DNA of 64,000 nt from Daphnia carinata (GCF_022539665.2 NC_081337.1:7602679-7666678), one strand, 5' to 3'; shown: positions 13,721 to 27,662, counted from the first letter of the stretch. Made by a program: numbers and translations. The notes: generated by a model from the letters alone, not told the origin.

Positions 13721-15713
13721 ATGATTGCCGGCTATAGTCCCGAAATCCAAGCAATCTTTGGCACTTTGTTTACATGGGGTCTAACAGCAGCCGGCTCGGC
13801 TCTGGTGTTTCTCATGAGTGGAACCCAGGTAATACATCTTAAGCACTGAAACATCCATCGTACATACTTTTTGAATCTTTTATGCAGAGAAAATTTTTAG
13901 ACAGCAGCCTTGGTTTTGCAGCTGGTGTGATGCTCGCAGCCTCTTATTGGTCTCTTCTTGCTCCTGCTATTGAGATGGCTGAAAGCTCAGGAATGTATGG
14001 AGAATCAGGAGAATATGCATTTGTTCCTGTTGCTCTTGGCTTTTTCTTAGGAGCCTTATTTGTTTATGCAGCTGATCAGATTATGCATTACTTTAAAATT
14101 GGATCAACAGAATTAATGATTGGTAACGTCTGACATCTATTAACATTGATGCAATTGTAGTCCAAGGTGCATCATTTCTCTTTACAGGTATGAATGTAGA
14201 GTGCAATTCATCTCCAGAAACAAAACGAAAAGGGGTTAAACATAATTCTGGTTCACACAATTTGAGCAAACCCTCTAATGATGGTTTGACCAAAAGGAAA
14301 GCCAGAGTGCCAACTGGGGATGAAGAAGAGTTAATTTTAGGTTTAAGCAATGAAGATTATAACAAGCTTATTAAGCAATCAGCTGAGAAATGGAAGCGAA
14401 TTCTTCTACTAGTCATTGCCATAACAGTCCACAACATTCCTGGTAAGTATTTTGTGCTTCCACATCCTAATTTTGGCCATGAACATCTCTCGAAAAAAAT
14501 TAATAAACATTCCTTGTATTCAAAATCAATTTCAACAGAGGGACTTGCTGTCGGCGTAGGTTTCGGCGCTATAGGAAAATCTCCGAAAGCAACTTTTGAG
14601 AGCGCGAGGTATGTGTTTCTATCCAACATTTGACTAGTGTTGAAAAAATGCGTCAATGTCACGGTTTATCAACAGAAACCTAGCTATTGGAATCGGGATT
14701 CAAAATTTCCCTGAAGGACTGGCTGTTAGTCTTCCTCTGCGAGGATCCGGTGTCTCAGTGTGGAGGAGTTTTTGGTACGACGTGTTCTTGAACAACGATG
14801 TTTTCCTGAACAGTAATGATAATAACTGTTTTCCTGTGCAGGTACGGACAATTGAGCGGAATGGTCGAGCCTATAGCCGGCTTAATTGGTGTAGTAGGCG
14901 TATCTTGGATCGAACCACTTTTGCCTTATGCAATGGCGTTCGCAGCCGGCGCCATGGTCTACGTTGTCTGTGATGATTTGATCCCCGAAGCTTCCTCGAG
15001 GTAAGAATCATTCTAGTTGTTTTACACTATTCGTCTTTTTTTCCCTCTCTCAACGTGAATTGTTGATTGTGGCGAAGTAGACAAAATAATGTAATGGGCA
15101 AAATGTTCCGCTTTAGTTTGTTTATTTCGGTTTATTTCCGCCTCACGTTTTTCATAGTGGAATCATGTAGAAGCCGAATCAGTCAATCCGATGACCCTTT
15201 AGGAAGGTCGCGTCAATGTTGTGTCTAGTCTTTCCTTTTTCTTTCCTTTTATTCCTACTTTCCTTCTTCGTCATCCAACTTCAAGAATGATGCACAAAAA
15301 ATCAATGTTAATTCCAGTTTTAGTGACTGTACGCATCAGCGTCCGATTGATATTGATTGTTTTTAACTGAATCAGATATTTACGGAATCGAAAATCGCTG
15401 GTGGAGGAAGTTGTCGTAATAGGGAGATGCTGGTAGACTAATGGTATACAATAAAGGCAAAAAAAGAAACATGTGGGCTCTTGACTTGATACTGGGTACT
15501 AGAGACGACCGGAAACTGGGAGGGACCAATGATATCAATATCCAGCTAGAACAGTATGTGTGTGTGTCTCTGCATGTATGCTATAAGGCACAAGTGATTC
15601 CTCCCTCACTAATAATTCTCTTGACACTTTGCAGCGGAAACGGAAGACAAGCTTCGTGGGGAGCGATTTTCGGCTTCATTTTGATGATGTGCCTCGACGT
15701 GGGACTGGGCTAA
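13721..15713 (+). CDS. SLC39A11: Zinc transporter ZIP11 (SLC39A11 family)
   Basis: Exons are 13721-13828, 13888-14122, 14188-14442, 14539-14608, 14676-14774, 14842-15000 and 15635-15713; phases join to 334 residues, close to vertebrate ZIP11. It belongs to the GufA subfamily of ZIPs, zinc/copper importers reported at Golgi, nucleus and plasma membrane. The N-terminal helix reads [14 protein letters not shown], followed by [17 protein letters not shown]. The two metal-coordination helices are clear: [15 protein letters not shown] (from residue 196) and [13 protein letters not shown] (from 231). [18 protein letters not shown] and the ending MMCLDVGLG match the family C-terminus. The loop at residues ~115-175 is charged and variable. 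The last intron (634 bp) is much longer than the others. It is not a close paralogue of the ZIP9 gene upstream, so this is not a tandem duplication. Confidence 0.94.
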
Positions 15714-16353
15714 GCCCGACGAAACACTTGTTCAATTCTTCAGCATTCGTTTTTATCGTTTCCTTTTTTAAAAACCAAGTATTCTTGTTTATTTTTGTGT
15801 TTTTTTAAAAAATGTTGTTACAAAACGAAAAAAACAAGAGAAACAATGATGACTATATTTTGAACTCTTGACCATCACCATATTTTTGAATATATGTTGT
15901 CGCCCTTTTTTGGGTCTATTACTGTTTCCTCGTGTGGATAGTGTGTTCTTGATATGGAAGAATGATTTAAATAAGACCCTGGTTGTGGCAAACTTGTTTT
16001 CTTTTTTTCCTGATTATTTTGCCTTTTCTTGTTACATCCACGTATTGTAATCGAAAATACTGTCTGTAGCTGAGCTAGTCGTCTGTGTGTTTGGCCAGTG
16101 TTGGTTGTGTGTGGGCCGTCCAGACGGCTGGCGCCCTCGGGTAGCTCTCTCTCGTCGGGTTTGCGGTTTCTCGCAACGTCGTCGTCGTCGTCGTCGATCC
16201 AAGCTGCTGTGCTTGTAATAATATCAGGCAACAACAGGGGGTCGGCCCCATTCCTTCATTCCCAGTCAACATCGTTATGTACACGTATACACACAGCCGC
16301 GTTCTAATAACCAACTCGGCTCGTGTTTACTTATTTGACTATAACTGGCTTTT

Positions 16354-16358
<5 letters not shown>

Positions 16359-16384
<26 letters not shown>
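16359..16384. repeat. (CT)n microsatellite
   Basis: Thirteen CT units after a T-run, in the ZIP11 downstream region. Nearby at about 16176-16196 is a (GTC)n run. Confidence 0.95.
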
Positions 16385-16385
<1 letters not shown>

Positions 16386-17251
16386 CTTCTTTTGGATCCG
16401 TATCGATTTGTTTGGCGATTGCTAGAGGGCGGCTTTCCTCTTTTTTTTTTTAAGTATAAGTTTCCTTATTGAATCCGCGTTATGGTACAACGAGGCAAAA
16501 ACATTTCAGACTTATGTGTAACTGTACCACATATTTACACACACATCGAACGTGCGCGCGTGTGTGTCTTTGTCCGTGTAAGTCTGCCTATATGCGCATA
16601 CCATACATGTATCGAAGGTATGGACGATGAATGAGAAGAGTGTCCCGGTTCTTTGAACTCTAATGGGAGTAATAATAAAAGGAATGTTTCATATCTGATC
16701 GGACCAGCGGGTTGCCAGCGCGCTAGGACGAGATAGTAGAACGTGACCGATGCCGATAACCAAACGCTTCCAGCTCCAACAAACCAACTAACAGGTGGAA
16801 TTCCATGTGGCCGCCGCCGCCGCTTCAGCCTTCGTCATCTTCCCTTTTTTTTCCAAATAAGATGCATGCAGCAACTAAAAAAAAAATATCAAAAAGATTC
16901 AAACGAAAAAAAAGGCAAGGCCACAGCACGAAACTTTTTCCCGAATGGCTAAAACCAGACGATCGAAGGAAATAAAAAATGCCTTTTTAAAGCTTTGGTT
17001 GAGGAGAGCTATAGTCAGCTAGTTGCTGGATCTGATGCCGCCGCCGCCGCCGCAGGTAAAAGGAAACGAGAGAGAAGAAAAAAAAAGAAAGAAAGAAAAA
17101 AAAGAAGAGAGAGAAAACGCTCCAAGAATATATCAAAAAGGACGGAGAAGGAGGTGGTAATTTTGTCGAGGCACATAGCAACGCAGAAAATAGCCCGCAG
17201 CGATCAGTGGCGGCCGGCGCACGACATTGCCATTTTGTCTCGTTTTTACAT

Positions 17252-17272
17252 CACACACACACACACACACAC
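17252..17272. repeat. (CA)n microsatellite
   Basis: About ten CA units within the gene-poor region. A CCG run lies about 200 bp upstream (17038-17053) and TG runs occur near 19630-19650 and 19763-19778. Confidence 0.93.
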
Positions 17273-20239
17273 GGGCTGTTGTTGACTGGAGGAGAAATAC
17301 CTGGCATACCAGTCATGCTAAATAGCACACCTTGTTCGTCCGTGCTGCTTTTCCATCCTCACCTGATTCGACGGCCCGTCTGCGAGCTCATTTTTCCGCC
17401 CCGTTTCATCGAACTCACGAAACATGTACAACCCACCGTATTTCGTATGGCTCGCACTCCTCTCGTCCTTACACTCTAAACGAAAAGAAAACAATATTTT
17501 CAAAGTGAACTCTATAACACACATATAAAGTAAATGAAAAAGAAAAACGATGCTTGGAAAAGAACTCATATTTGAGAAGTCATTGTTTTATTTATAGAGA
17601 TGGGCGATGTATAACGTGTTTGCTATTCGGACAGACTTCTGGTCCCGGACGCACGTGAACGTGATCGGGGTTACCTTTGTGAATCTCGGACACCGCATTC
17701 CACAGGTCCTTATATGATGTCGCCAGCCAATCCATTACAATTCGTCATGTTTTGAATTCTTGTTCAATCACCATCTATTTTCTAAAGCCCATATCTGGTG
17801 GAAGTCTTTTATGTTCTCTATTTTTGTGGCGGAGCTTAAGTTTAAAAAAAATAAATAAAAAGCCTTTCAAAAAACAGAAAAGCAATTTGGAGAGTAGATG
17901 AGCCTAAAAAGTCGACACCTTTTTTTTCAAAAGCAGGATACAACGTCATTGCACTTACATGTACTTGCCTGCGGAATTGTTACAAGACCTTGATTCATTC
18001 GCTAAGTTTCCTATCATTCTCTATCCGGATGCTGGCACACGTCATTCTTTATACCGGAAATGGTGTATTTTGTCTGTTTTTTTTAGTGTATTCCCTCCCT
18101 CACTCCCCAAATAAAAGCGATGGGGATAACGCCATTCATAAAACAAAACGAATCCACATGATGGTATTACTAACGTGATGATGTTACAACTGCTAAGTGC
18201 GTAGAATCATACTTGAGAGCATTGGCATTCCCTCCTTCTGCTTGTTCACATAAGCAAGTGGAGAACTTGTGCCTTCTGGTGCGGCACAAGTGCAGACGAC
18301 TTCCGGTCCGACCCAATCAAGACGTTGCGTGTCAACCATTTAGAATTATATAAATATACACCGTAGATTTTCGTTATTATGCGCATGAAAGTACCGCCCC
18401 GTTTCCCCTTAAAGAAAAAGATAACAAGATCTCATCGACTTCAATAACAATACAAACTAGCGGATCACCAATTGTAGGGAGATTACCGTTGGTGCTTATT
18501 AGCCAAGGGATCACAAGACTTGAAATCACTTTGAGTTTTTTTTTTCTAGACAAAAATAGAAGATTTTCTCTTTTTCTTTTCCCCGTTCTGCTGATGAACA
18601 GACAGGATAGACTGGACGAATGTCGGCGGCTTTTCGTTCGACCGAATCAGCCAGACTCACGTGTGTGAACGTCAGGTCTACGTTTGCGGTCGTAAAAAAA
18701 ACTATTTTCTTCTTCTTTTTTTTTTCAAAAATTTTCTCGAAAGTCGAACGGTAAAGGAAAAACAAAAACAACAACAAAAAAAAACCAAAGACAACAAAAC
18801 AAAACAAAAAAATACAAGTAAATAGTAAATAAATATGAAATAAAATGTCTGCGGTATGTCTACCTGCTGCTTTTTGCAGCCAACTACGATTCGTCTGCAA
18901 TGGGTGACAATTCTTAAGACATCGACAAACGATGGAACAATATTTCAAGTACCTTCTTTGAAGAGCTTTAAACTAGAGAAACTTTCCAATTGCTATTTTA
19001 ATATTCATTTAGCAGAATGGGAGTTGGATGGGGAAATCGCGTGGCATTATGCTATTGCAAATACAAATAAAGAAAACCCTGGACTTTTCAAGTAGATGGC
19101 CAGCACCAAGTCTAATTAGTTGCGTTCGTCAAGTGGAAACGGGGGCGAAACAGCAACGTTCTGACAACAACAGATGGTAACAACATAATGCCACAGCACA
19201 TCCGTTCTTAAACTTTCTGGAACATTGGCAAACGTGTCATATCGGAAGGCTTTATACTTTTTTTTCGACATGGCGCTACAAACTAATAACTTTATCGTAT
19301 TGCTGGTTAGATCAAACTCTTTTTCGAATATGCGGTTAGAAAAAAAAAACAGGAGCACGATGAATATTCAGATTTTAACGACAGTATAGATTTTACTTGG
19401 TTTTGTTCAGTTTCTTTTTTGTGTCTGCGTGTGTGTGTTATTTTCCATGTCGTATTGTCACATGTGTGTTCCAAATGGTGCATGTTTGTCTTTTTGACGC
19501 CCGACGTTCTTCTTTTTCTCTCCTTTTTTTTGTGTCTCCAGTTTTTTTTGCTTTCCCCCCACCTCTCGCAGCTATCCAAGTGTTCCAGCTTGAGCAGCAC
19601 GGGCTACACACAGCGTCCTATTTATACACCTACGTACTCTGTGTGTGTGTGTATATAGTCTATGGTTATGATACATCATTTATATCTATATAGGACAATT
19701 GTGTTCCACCCTCCATCTGTATACTAAACAAGAGACGGCAATATTATGCACGTATTGGATCAGTGTGTGTGTGTGTGTCGGCACCTGTACACGTGCTTCT
19801 GTTTCAATTCTGGTCGATAAAAGAACCCCACGAAAATGGCCGATTCTTTTTTCGTTTTCCTACTGTATGTCTATATGGGTTGGACTTTGCATTTTTCCAG
19901 CATTCGTTGGCCGTCTACACTTCAGCTCGTACTTACCCGTAAACGTCAGAAGCTTTTTGGGTTGGCCAGGGATGACTCCTGAAATAGACTGGCTCGACGT
20001 CTGAAGAGACGAACACAAAATGGATGCTGCACACATAGAAAAACACAGTGGCAATGGACGAGTCTAAATGAACGAAAAGAAAAGACGAAATAGTACCAAG
20101 TCGCTGTAACATAAAGAGGTATAGGGTTGCCAGTCTACCGTCAGAATTGCCGTGCACTTTGTACGGCGACTTGTTTCTGAATTTGTTTCTCTCCTCCATT
20201 CGTCTGCGCGCATCTGGCCTTCTCTGTACGGTTTTGGAG

Positions 20240-20247
20240 TGACGTCA
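20240..20247. promoter_or_regulatory. Palindromic CRE site TGACGTCA
   Basis: A perfect CREB/ATF consensus with ATGGCC/ATGGCGG motifs 20-50 bp downstream, a promoter-like combination. Confidence 0.4.
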
Positions 20248-23200
20248 GGTATAGATGCACAAAATGGCCGACGTTGGCGATAATGGCGGACAGTGCGACA
20301 AGACGAAAAGAACCAACCGATTTTTCAGCTGATTTTTTGGACGTGAACAATTTTCTTCGCCCTTGACTTGTTTTATTTTTGCGTCACGTTGCTTTGATTG
20401 AGCATCCGTTTTTTAATCATTGACCGAAATGGACACGCCAAGTAGCCAGATGATAAAAACTAGCCATCGTCCGCCAGCAAATGTTTTTGCCTACTGCGCA
20501 TTTGAGTCTTTCCCAAGGCCGGCCTCAATTGCTTCAATTTTTCATGATTTTTTTTTTCTTTTCTAAAATGTCCAAATCGGCAATTCACCTTCGATTTAAG
20601 TTTAATTGGATAGTTAAATAGCAAATAGGACATGAGCAAATCATCTCAAATTATTGGGAAACAGGAAAATAAACAAAATCACCCCATAGGCAAAAACAAA
20701 TCAATTCAATGGAAATAATCATTTGATTTTTAACAGTAGGCAAATTGTTTTCACGTCCCCCCTCCAAAAACATTTTGCTTGATAAACGATCATAACATTA
20801 ATCCACTAATACGTGCTGCTGTGTTACAAATCCGTCAAGCGTAACTTACCCGAAGATAATCTGCTTTGCGATCTCCCCCATTTTTCACTTTTCGTGAGTT
20901 TAGCAGACATCTTGTTTAAGGGGAGAACTCACATTTTTCACGTTGTTTTGTTTTTTTGTAGCATCCAACAACGTCGTCTATTGTTGTCTTGAGCCATTGT
21001 GTTGACTGTTGCTGTGTACTTCATTTTCCAATCCCAATTTGCAAAGATTCGGGTACGAAACAATTTGCCTAAAACCACAACATCCATCTGAGAACGAACT
21101 TAAAAAAATGGCGCCGATCAACGTTGATCCAACTTAATTTTTTTGACACAGGCAAATTAGGGAGATTGTATTGTGTTGTCGTCTTTGGTTTGTCAGACAC
21201 AGGTACGACCCTCGGCTCGTTTTTTTTTTTTTTTTCGAGGGGTGTAATGTATTGTTATCCTCAATGAACTGCTGCTGTAATGAGCGTGTAAAACACACAT
21301 CAGGCAACGGCGGCATTTCGATTTTTCGAGCTGCTGTTGCCCCACGTAGAATTTTTGGCAGGTGCCACAAAACGTCGACATTCCGTTAGAAATGCACCAA
21401 GGCAGTCAAAATGCAGAGGGGTGTGTAGGTGGTGGGCATATCATTTCTAGACCGACTTCCTGGACGAAGGGCGCGAGCGGTGCATTCCATCACGTTCATG
21501 TCTTCAATTTCAAGGTATTTATCTACTCCAGTAAAAAAAAGGGGTTGAAATGAAACATTATTATGTATATAAATACATATTTTTTTTAATTTTAAATTTT
21601 TCTTGAAATTTCATTTTAGGTTTTATGGTGATGTTTCTTGCTGTCGATGTCTACATGGCAAAAAGGCATCACCGGACATGCACAAGTATGCAGTCCAGAT
21701 GGGGGTTGGACAATAGTGTGATGGTATTCAGGTCAAACTCCGCCCCTTTCGCCTACATCTTGCCTTTGCTATCAGCCATCGGTTTCTAAGCCGGTCTCTT
21801 TTTTTCTCTCACACGGCCTTTTTTCTCTCTTTCTCTTTCTCGTAAGGCATAGAGAAGAAAACGTCTTTGAAAAATATCGGCTACGTATTAGGTTTTCATC
21901 ATAACCTGAGTTTGTTTATCAGTGCCATTTTGGAATAAAGGGGGCCGAAAAAAAATGGCGTCTCATTTGTATTTAGACACAAGTAAACCTTTAGACTGAT
22001 GGAATAGATTGACACGCGTCTGAAAACAAGAGGGCGCGTTGCCACTGCAACAGAGCTCATTCATTCAAAAAGAGTTTGGAGTTTGAAACGTATAGCTTTT
22101 TCTTATCTGCTTTCCGAACGCAGACCCTGACTTTTCCTCGCTTCCCCTGCAGCTGTAGCCATTCATAAAACCGGCCAAAATGCTCTCTCCATGTGCACAT
22201 GAATACAACGTAGCCATGTTTTCTCCATCCATCGACATTCCTGCGACTTTCTTCCACACCAAAATGTCTACGCCACCTCTTATGGAAAAAGAAACGCGTC
22301 ATCTCTTTGGCCTAAGAATTATCCACAGACCTCCTTTTCTAGAACCACATCAACTGCTAAACCAAAAAGGTGCATTATTATTATAATTCCCCACCCCCTT
22401 TTTTTTCTTTCTAAAATTTCAGATCTAACGTTCCCATCAAGTATATATCTTTTTTTTTTCTTTCTTTCTTCTCGGACGTGATTCGAAATGGACAGCTTAA
22501 ATGACTGTCAGGCATGGAACAAAAAATAAAATAAAAAAATGGAGAAGGAAAAAAAAGAAAAGATTGAGCTCTATGGCCTAACGTATTGAGAGGATAAGCG
22601 CTCGACACAAAACAAAAATAAAATAGAGCCAAAGCCGCAGACATCCGCTCCAATTTCACCTCCTCCTCCGCAACCGCTTCCACACATGGAGGCGAACACT
22701 GCGCCATCTTTTTTTTTTGTTTTTCTAGATAAATAATCCTTTTTGCCTTTGATTTCATTCAACGGCTTGTTTTGCGCTATTTGAATGAATTTTTTTGTAT
22801 TTAAACATGTTAAATCAACTTGGTTGAAATGACACATAATTGTATATCATTGAGAAGTGACGCCCACCAAAGTTCATTGATTTTGCCGGTAGAGGACTGA
22901 TGATCATGTCCCTTATATGTAGTGTGGATTTTGGGATTAAATTGCCGTATGCCACTGGTAAAACAAGTACTTAGATTTAGGCATTTGGCCAAAGATCCGG
23001 TGAAATGATGTTGGCATGACAACAACTAAACCCGAAGCCTGCCCCCCTCCTCCTCCCCCCCCTTTCGACTTTCTTGTTTCTCCACCATTTTTGTGCGACT
23101 TGCAACTCTTCGCCTTTTCTCGCTGTGCCAAAGGTGTTTCGATTCTAAAACGATAAAAAAAGAAACTGATAAGTGAACGTTCATGTCACCAAAAACTGTT

Positions 23201-23363
23201 TGAAGTACGCAGTGCATTGAAATAAATAATAACTATCCACGGTCATGGAAGTTGCCTATTTATTTATTACTATTATTTTTTTTTTCCTTTGAGATGGGGA
23301 TGGGCGACAAAATGGTGGTTCATCGTCTACAACAATTCTCAACAACCAATGAGACTAGAGGGA

Positions 23364-23371
23364 TGACGTCA
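23364..23371. promoter_or_regulatory. Palindromic CRE site TGACGTCA
   Basis: A perfect CREB/ATF consensus about 80 bp before a GC-rich patch (23446-23490) that contains GCCGGCGGGCGGCGCCGGC. Confidence 0.4.
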
Positions 23372-24509
23372 TGCCAAGACCGGCGCAATACTGAAACTCC
23401 GCCTCCTTTAAAAAAAAAGAAAGAACGAAAAACTTTTTTTGGGGGCCGGCGGGCGGCGCCGGCCTTGAGGAGTCCCGTCGCCTGAGCTCCAGAACGACGT
23501 CCCAATGGCGTTGCGCAGTTCAGTTGCTGGCCAGTCGACCTTCTGTCGAAACACTGGGCGCAACTAGTTGCATACATAGCCTTCGTATATTCTACACGCT
23601 TCTTTTTTTTCGGCTGCCTGACTTTGGTTCATTTCCGACTTGTACTTTTTTACCTCACGTAAGTGTCATCCCAGTGTTCCGACCTACTGCTAGCCTCAAA
23701 CCGGTGCTGCTCACCATTCGGGTAAAGAAAAAACACACACACAGTCAAAAACAAGCTACTTCGTTTTACTGTAACGTGTATTTTTCTGTTGTTTAATTAT
23801 CATTTCGTCCTTGGCTTTTTACGAGTTGTTCTGGATCATTTATCTGTTTTGGAATGCACAGTTGTCTTATCTAACGTTGACTCTATGCGACTACAAATCA
23901 AACTGGGTTTAGTATTGTTTTTTTTGTTTTTTAAAGAGCTGTTTTTGTTAACGGTTGTTCGATTAGAATTCTCATTGTTAGTGTGCAAATATTTCGATTC
24001 AACGATGAGTTCTTTCATGGGCAAGGCGACGACATGCCCACAGCTAGACGGGCTGCTGCGCCTTATATGGAAAGAGGCAGGCCAGTTGAGCACTGGAATG
24101 TGGCTTTTTTTTTTCTCCCTTCTTTCATCCATGTCTTTTTATTCTCCTCTCTTTTCCCTTTGGTATTCTTCGTCTTCTCTTTCGGATGTATCGCTAGTAG
24201 AGAGGGAAAAAAAAACTTAAAAAAAAGAAATTATGGAGGAAAAAAAATTAGAAAACTGGCCATGGAGACTTGATAGACCGCCATGTTTTATTTGGCGGCT
24301 GTTGCCATGCGGATTTTTTTCTTTCTTTTTGCAAAGGCCTAATGAAAAGAAAGAATTCTTGTCTGCATTCCTGTACTAATCCACACGCGATTTCTGCTCG
24401 GATGGCAACACATCTCTCTCGTATAGCCGCCGTCACTAGTTTACACGTCTACATTTAAAAAAGAAAATTGTTTTTCACATTTTATTTTATTTATTTCGCA
24501 GACAGGAAG

Positions 24510-24521
24510 TGACGTCACGTG
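24510..24521. promoter_or_regulatory. CRE overlapping an E-box
   Basis: TGACGTCA (24510-24517) overlaps CACGTG (24516-24521), so a bZIP and a bHLH site share two bases. A GGC microsatellite (24573-24588) follows. Confidence 0.42.
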
Positions 24522-25536
24522 TTAGCCTTGCGTCTGAATGGGGGTGGAGTCTGGAAGTTTGGCCCTGAGGGGGGCGGCGGCGGCGGCGTGTAAAACGATA
24601 CGGCTGATAAATCATGTCGCACACAGACGCGAGTAATACAACACTGGCATCGAAAAAACATGGTCGATTATTTTTTTACGACGACTTGTGTGTCGGACCG
24701 TCAATGAATTCCCAACTTGTTCTCGTGTAGTCGCAGTGACTGTTGGGTGCGTTGAATTCGCCATCCATGTAAGAACGTCCAGGCAAGTGAGGGGCGTATA
24801 TGTATTTCGATTAGAATCCAAATCTCCTCGCCCCTCTGGCCAAGGTGATTCATTGGAAATTCACAGCCTTGCCTCGAGGCTTTTCTTCTCGACGGCATTT
24901 TTTCTCCTTCTATAAATACAGACTGCCGTACAATTCTAAGTCTGTAGAATCTTGAGCATCCCGTGATCGACCAAATGGGCATCGCGGCAGGGGGGGGGAG
25001 AAGAAAAAAAAAAAAGGAGGTTGGGAGGGTTCTTGCCAAAATGTTTAAATTTAAACTCGCGACGTCGCGACGTCTGGCCGCAGGCGAGGTATTTTTGGAG
25101 CGCTGACTAAAAGGGGGAAAAAGAAAGTCTTAACACTTCCCGTTCTTTCTTGCTGGTCTGGGAATTTAATTAAGAATGTTGACTCTTAATGTCTTAGGAT
25201 GCTGGAGATAATGGCGTTCCCCCAATCTGGTAGTAGAGGGAATTTGTCTGCCTTTTTTTGGCTGCTTACCCACCAAACTTGGGTCGGCCAGATGAAGCTC
25301 TGCTCTCTTGAATAGTTTGCCCTTATTAGGATCCAAGTTCTTCTTCTCTTTTTTCTTGGCTTTTCACTTGGTAGCAATGGCGTCGGTCGGCTGTGTGGAC
25401 TCGGCCACTGACCTGAACAGAACGAACATCGTGGAATGTTGCTCTTTCTTGTGTCGTTGCCGTTGTTAGTACTGGGTCTTTGGCTCCGTGCATGGTCTGC
25501 TGCTAGCTGTCGACTTGCTCCACACAACCGAAAATC

Positions 25537-25547
25537 TATATAAGTGT
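25537..25547 (+). promoter_or_regulatory. TATA-like box, possible pri-bantam promoter
   Basis: CTATATAAGTG is close to the animal TATA consensus, 2.1 kb upstream of bantam. Another candidate, TATAAATA, is at 24911-24918. No start-site motif is certain, so this is only a candidate. Confidence 0.22.
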
Positions 25548-26348
25548 AATCATGGCAGACTAAATCGAATTGTGTTACAAGTTGTCGATGAACTCGCGCC
25601 CAACGTCTCCCTTTCCTCATCCCAAAGATGGTGGGACATGGGCTAGCGTGGGAAAATTGGGCGCAAAAGTGCGGTTCTCTCCTTTTTGTGTGTGCAAGTC
25701 TGCGCGTCTCTTTTCCATGTGTGTGTGTGTGGGATCGGCCAGACTTAAACTTTCCCATGTCTGCGCAACTCCCACCAAATGCTCTTTTTCTTGTTTCGTT
25801 TCTTCTTTTCATTTCACATTCTCTCTTTTCAGTCTTTCCCTCTTGCCTTTTCTCTTCTTCGTTACACACAGGTACATGACCGTGTGTGTTTGTGTGTCCA
25901 GACGAGTGGAAAAATCCGATATAAATGTGATGGAATTTCTAAACATCCTTAGTGCAGTTCAGCGTTCAATCAACAGATGGCGTGAGTAGTTAGTGTTGGG
26001 TGGGTGCAGTCAGTCCACCAAAGCCAGTGTGCATGCGCTGAAAATATCAAGTGGGGTGGACGGATGTACACACACGTTCTTCACCTAAACCGGAACGAGC
26101 GCTCAGATAGATCGGTCGGAGTCTCAGGGCCTAAATAGGGTTTTCTTCTTTTCCGAAAAAGTCGTATTGAGACAAGGAGAGAGAAAGACGAGAGGGAGGA
26201 AGGAAAAGACTGAATGAAAATGAAGAAAAGGGAGGTCTTAGAATGGAAACGCGAGGGGGTGGCTGTAGAGAGACTAGAGAGGATTTTGTTCATGTAGGAA
26301 GGCGGCGCGAGGCGGCAGTTGGTCTGTGGAATGCGGTCAGTGCACTGC

Positions 26349-26390
26349 TCTCTCTCTCTCTCTCTCCGAGGGCTTTGCTCTCTCTCTCTC
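26349..26390. repeat. Two short (TC)n/GAGA-type blocks
   Basis: TC runs at 26349-26366 and 26379-26390 follow GGTCAGTGCACTG, which contains the arthropod initiator core TCAGT. GAGA-type repeats are common at arthropod core promoters, so this could be a start region for the bantam transcript. Confidence 0.5.
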
Positions 26391-27662
26391 ACATACACAC
26401 CCGGTTCCATTCAGCCCCGTCGCCTCACCGCATTCCTCTACACTCGTCTGCTCTGAACGCGGTTGTGTGGCCTCAGTCCGTTCCAGTGTGTTGCATAGTG
26501 ATAGCCTCTCTGTCGCTCGCTCGTCGCTAGTATCCAATCTCTCCAACAAACATAACAGCTGATTGTGTGCAAAGAGATTCAAGTGCGTGACCTTAGCTTT
26601 TTTTTTTTTTTTGGCTTGGCAACGGATTAGTTATAGCCTCAAAAGTATATCTGCGTTATCAAAGAGTTTGTTTTAATTTCTGAAATTTTTAGGGACTTTA
26701 ACTAAAGAAAAAGAAAAGAGAGATCGACGGCAGCCAACATGCGTCCGCGCACGGTTTTTCTTTCTCACGTTCTTGGGTGGCCGTCGCCGTCGCCTTCAAG
26801 GCTCGTGCAATGACCTTGCGCCTTCTCCCTTTCCGCCTTGTGCGGAATATCCTTGAACTTTGATTCTTTGGGATTCTTTCATGTCCATCACTTACCTCCT
26901 TTAAAATCTTTTTTTTTCTCCATCTTTTTCCGGAAGTCTAGCTTGAAGTTACCAAGCTAATTGTTTCCTCGTGTGCTCCTATGCCTTTTAAAAATAATCC
27001 TTTTTGGTTTTTTACATTCTCTTCGAAGATGCTTCCCCTTCGAGTGGACGGAATGCGGAAGAGAACGGCAACGTTGGAATTGTCTTTCCTCCCCTCCTTT
27101 CCTCGACACCTTTTTCTTTTTTATTCCACTTTTGAGTTCATTTCCACCAAGTGCCGTTGCATAAATGTGGCTCTCCGCAAAATATCGTTGTTTCATTATC
27201 TACTCCTTCGTTTGGATCGTTCCTTCATTCGTTTTAGGCTTCCCCTTCCGTCATAAACTGGTTTTGCACCTTATGCGGACTTTCTCGGATCGGGAAAGAG
27301 AGAGCTCACAGCCTCCTTTTCCGTCTGTATTTTTACCGGTCGCCAATTGTGGGACATTCAACTCTCGAAGTTCATCGGAATGCGCACATCTTTTCTCTTT
27401 TAATGCCCTTCCTTTTATTTACAACCTTTCTCCTACTTATTCGGCTACTACGCCACTTAACAGAAATGTTTCATCTCTGCCAGCGTTCTGCTTCAAACAG
27501 TTGGCGTTTTAATCTTATCATCAGTGCGCGCCCTCTATCACTTCGTACTTCAGACACTCCTCAAACTTGCTCTTCATTCATGCGCTCCCCTCAGACCAGT
27601 ATCCAGTCGGCTTCGGCCATGTGTGGGTGTTTCTACCATCGGTGCATTCGGCTCTAAACCTC

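Larger units (their letters stand above)
15714..27660. other. 12-kb gene-poor region, probable bantam primary transcript and control region
   Basis: No protein gene is convincing here. ORFs are low-complexity, often built on simple repeats. The stretch contains TC, CA, TG, GTC, CCG and GGC microsatellites, GC-rich patches near 23446-23490 and 24560-24600, three perfect TGACGTCA sites, AAAATGGC-type motifs (for example 20260-20300), and TATA-like boxes at 24911-24918 and 25537-25547. It leads directly into the bantam hairpin on the plus strand with nothing between. In Drosophila bantam likewise comes from a long gene-poor locus with many enhancers (established knowledge). That this stretch is the equivalent is inference; the ZIP11 3' UTR takes up its left end. 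Confidence 0.5.

Noticed and set aside
1936..15713. ZIP9 and ZIP11 as a tandem duplication
   Set aside because: They belong to different ZIP subfamilies, have different exon structures and signature helices, and are separated by an unrelated gene.
25186..25869. 227-codon minus-strand ORF in the gene-poor region
   Set aside because: The translation is dominated by Lys/Arg/Glu and His-Thr runs made by CT/GT simple repeats and has no family signature; length is explained by skewed composition.
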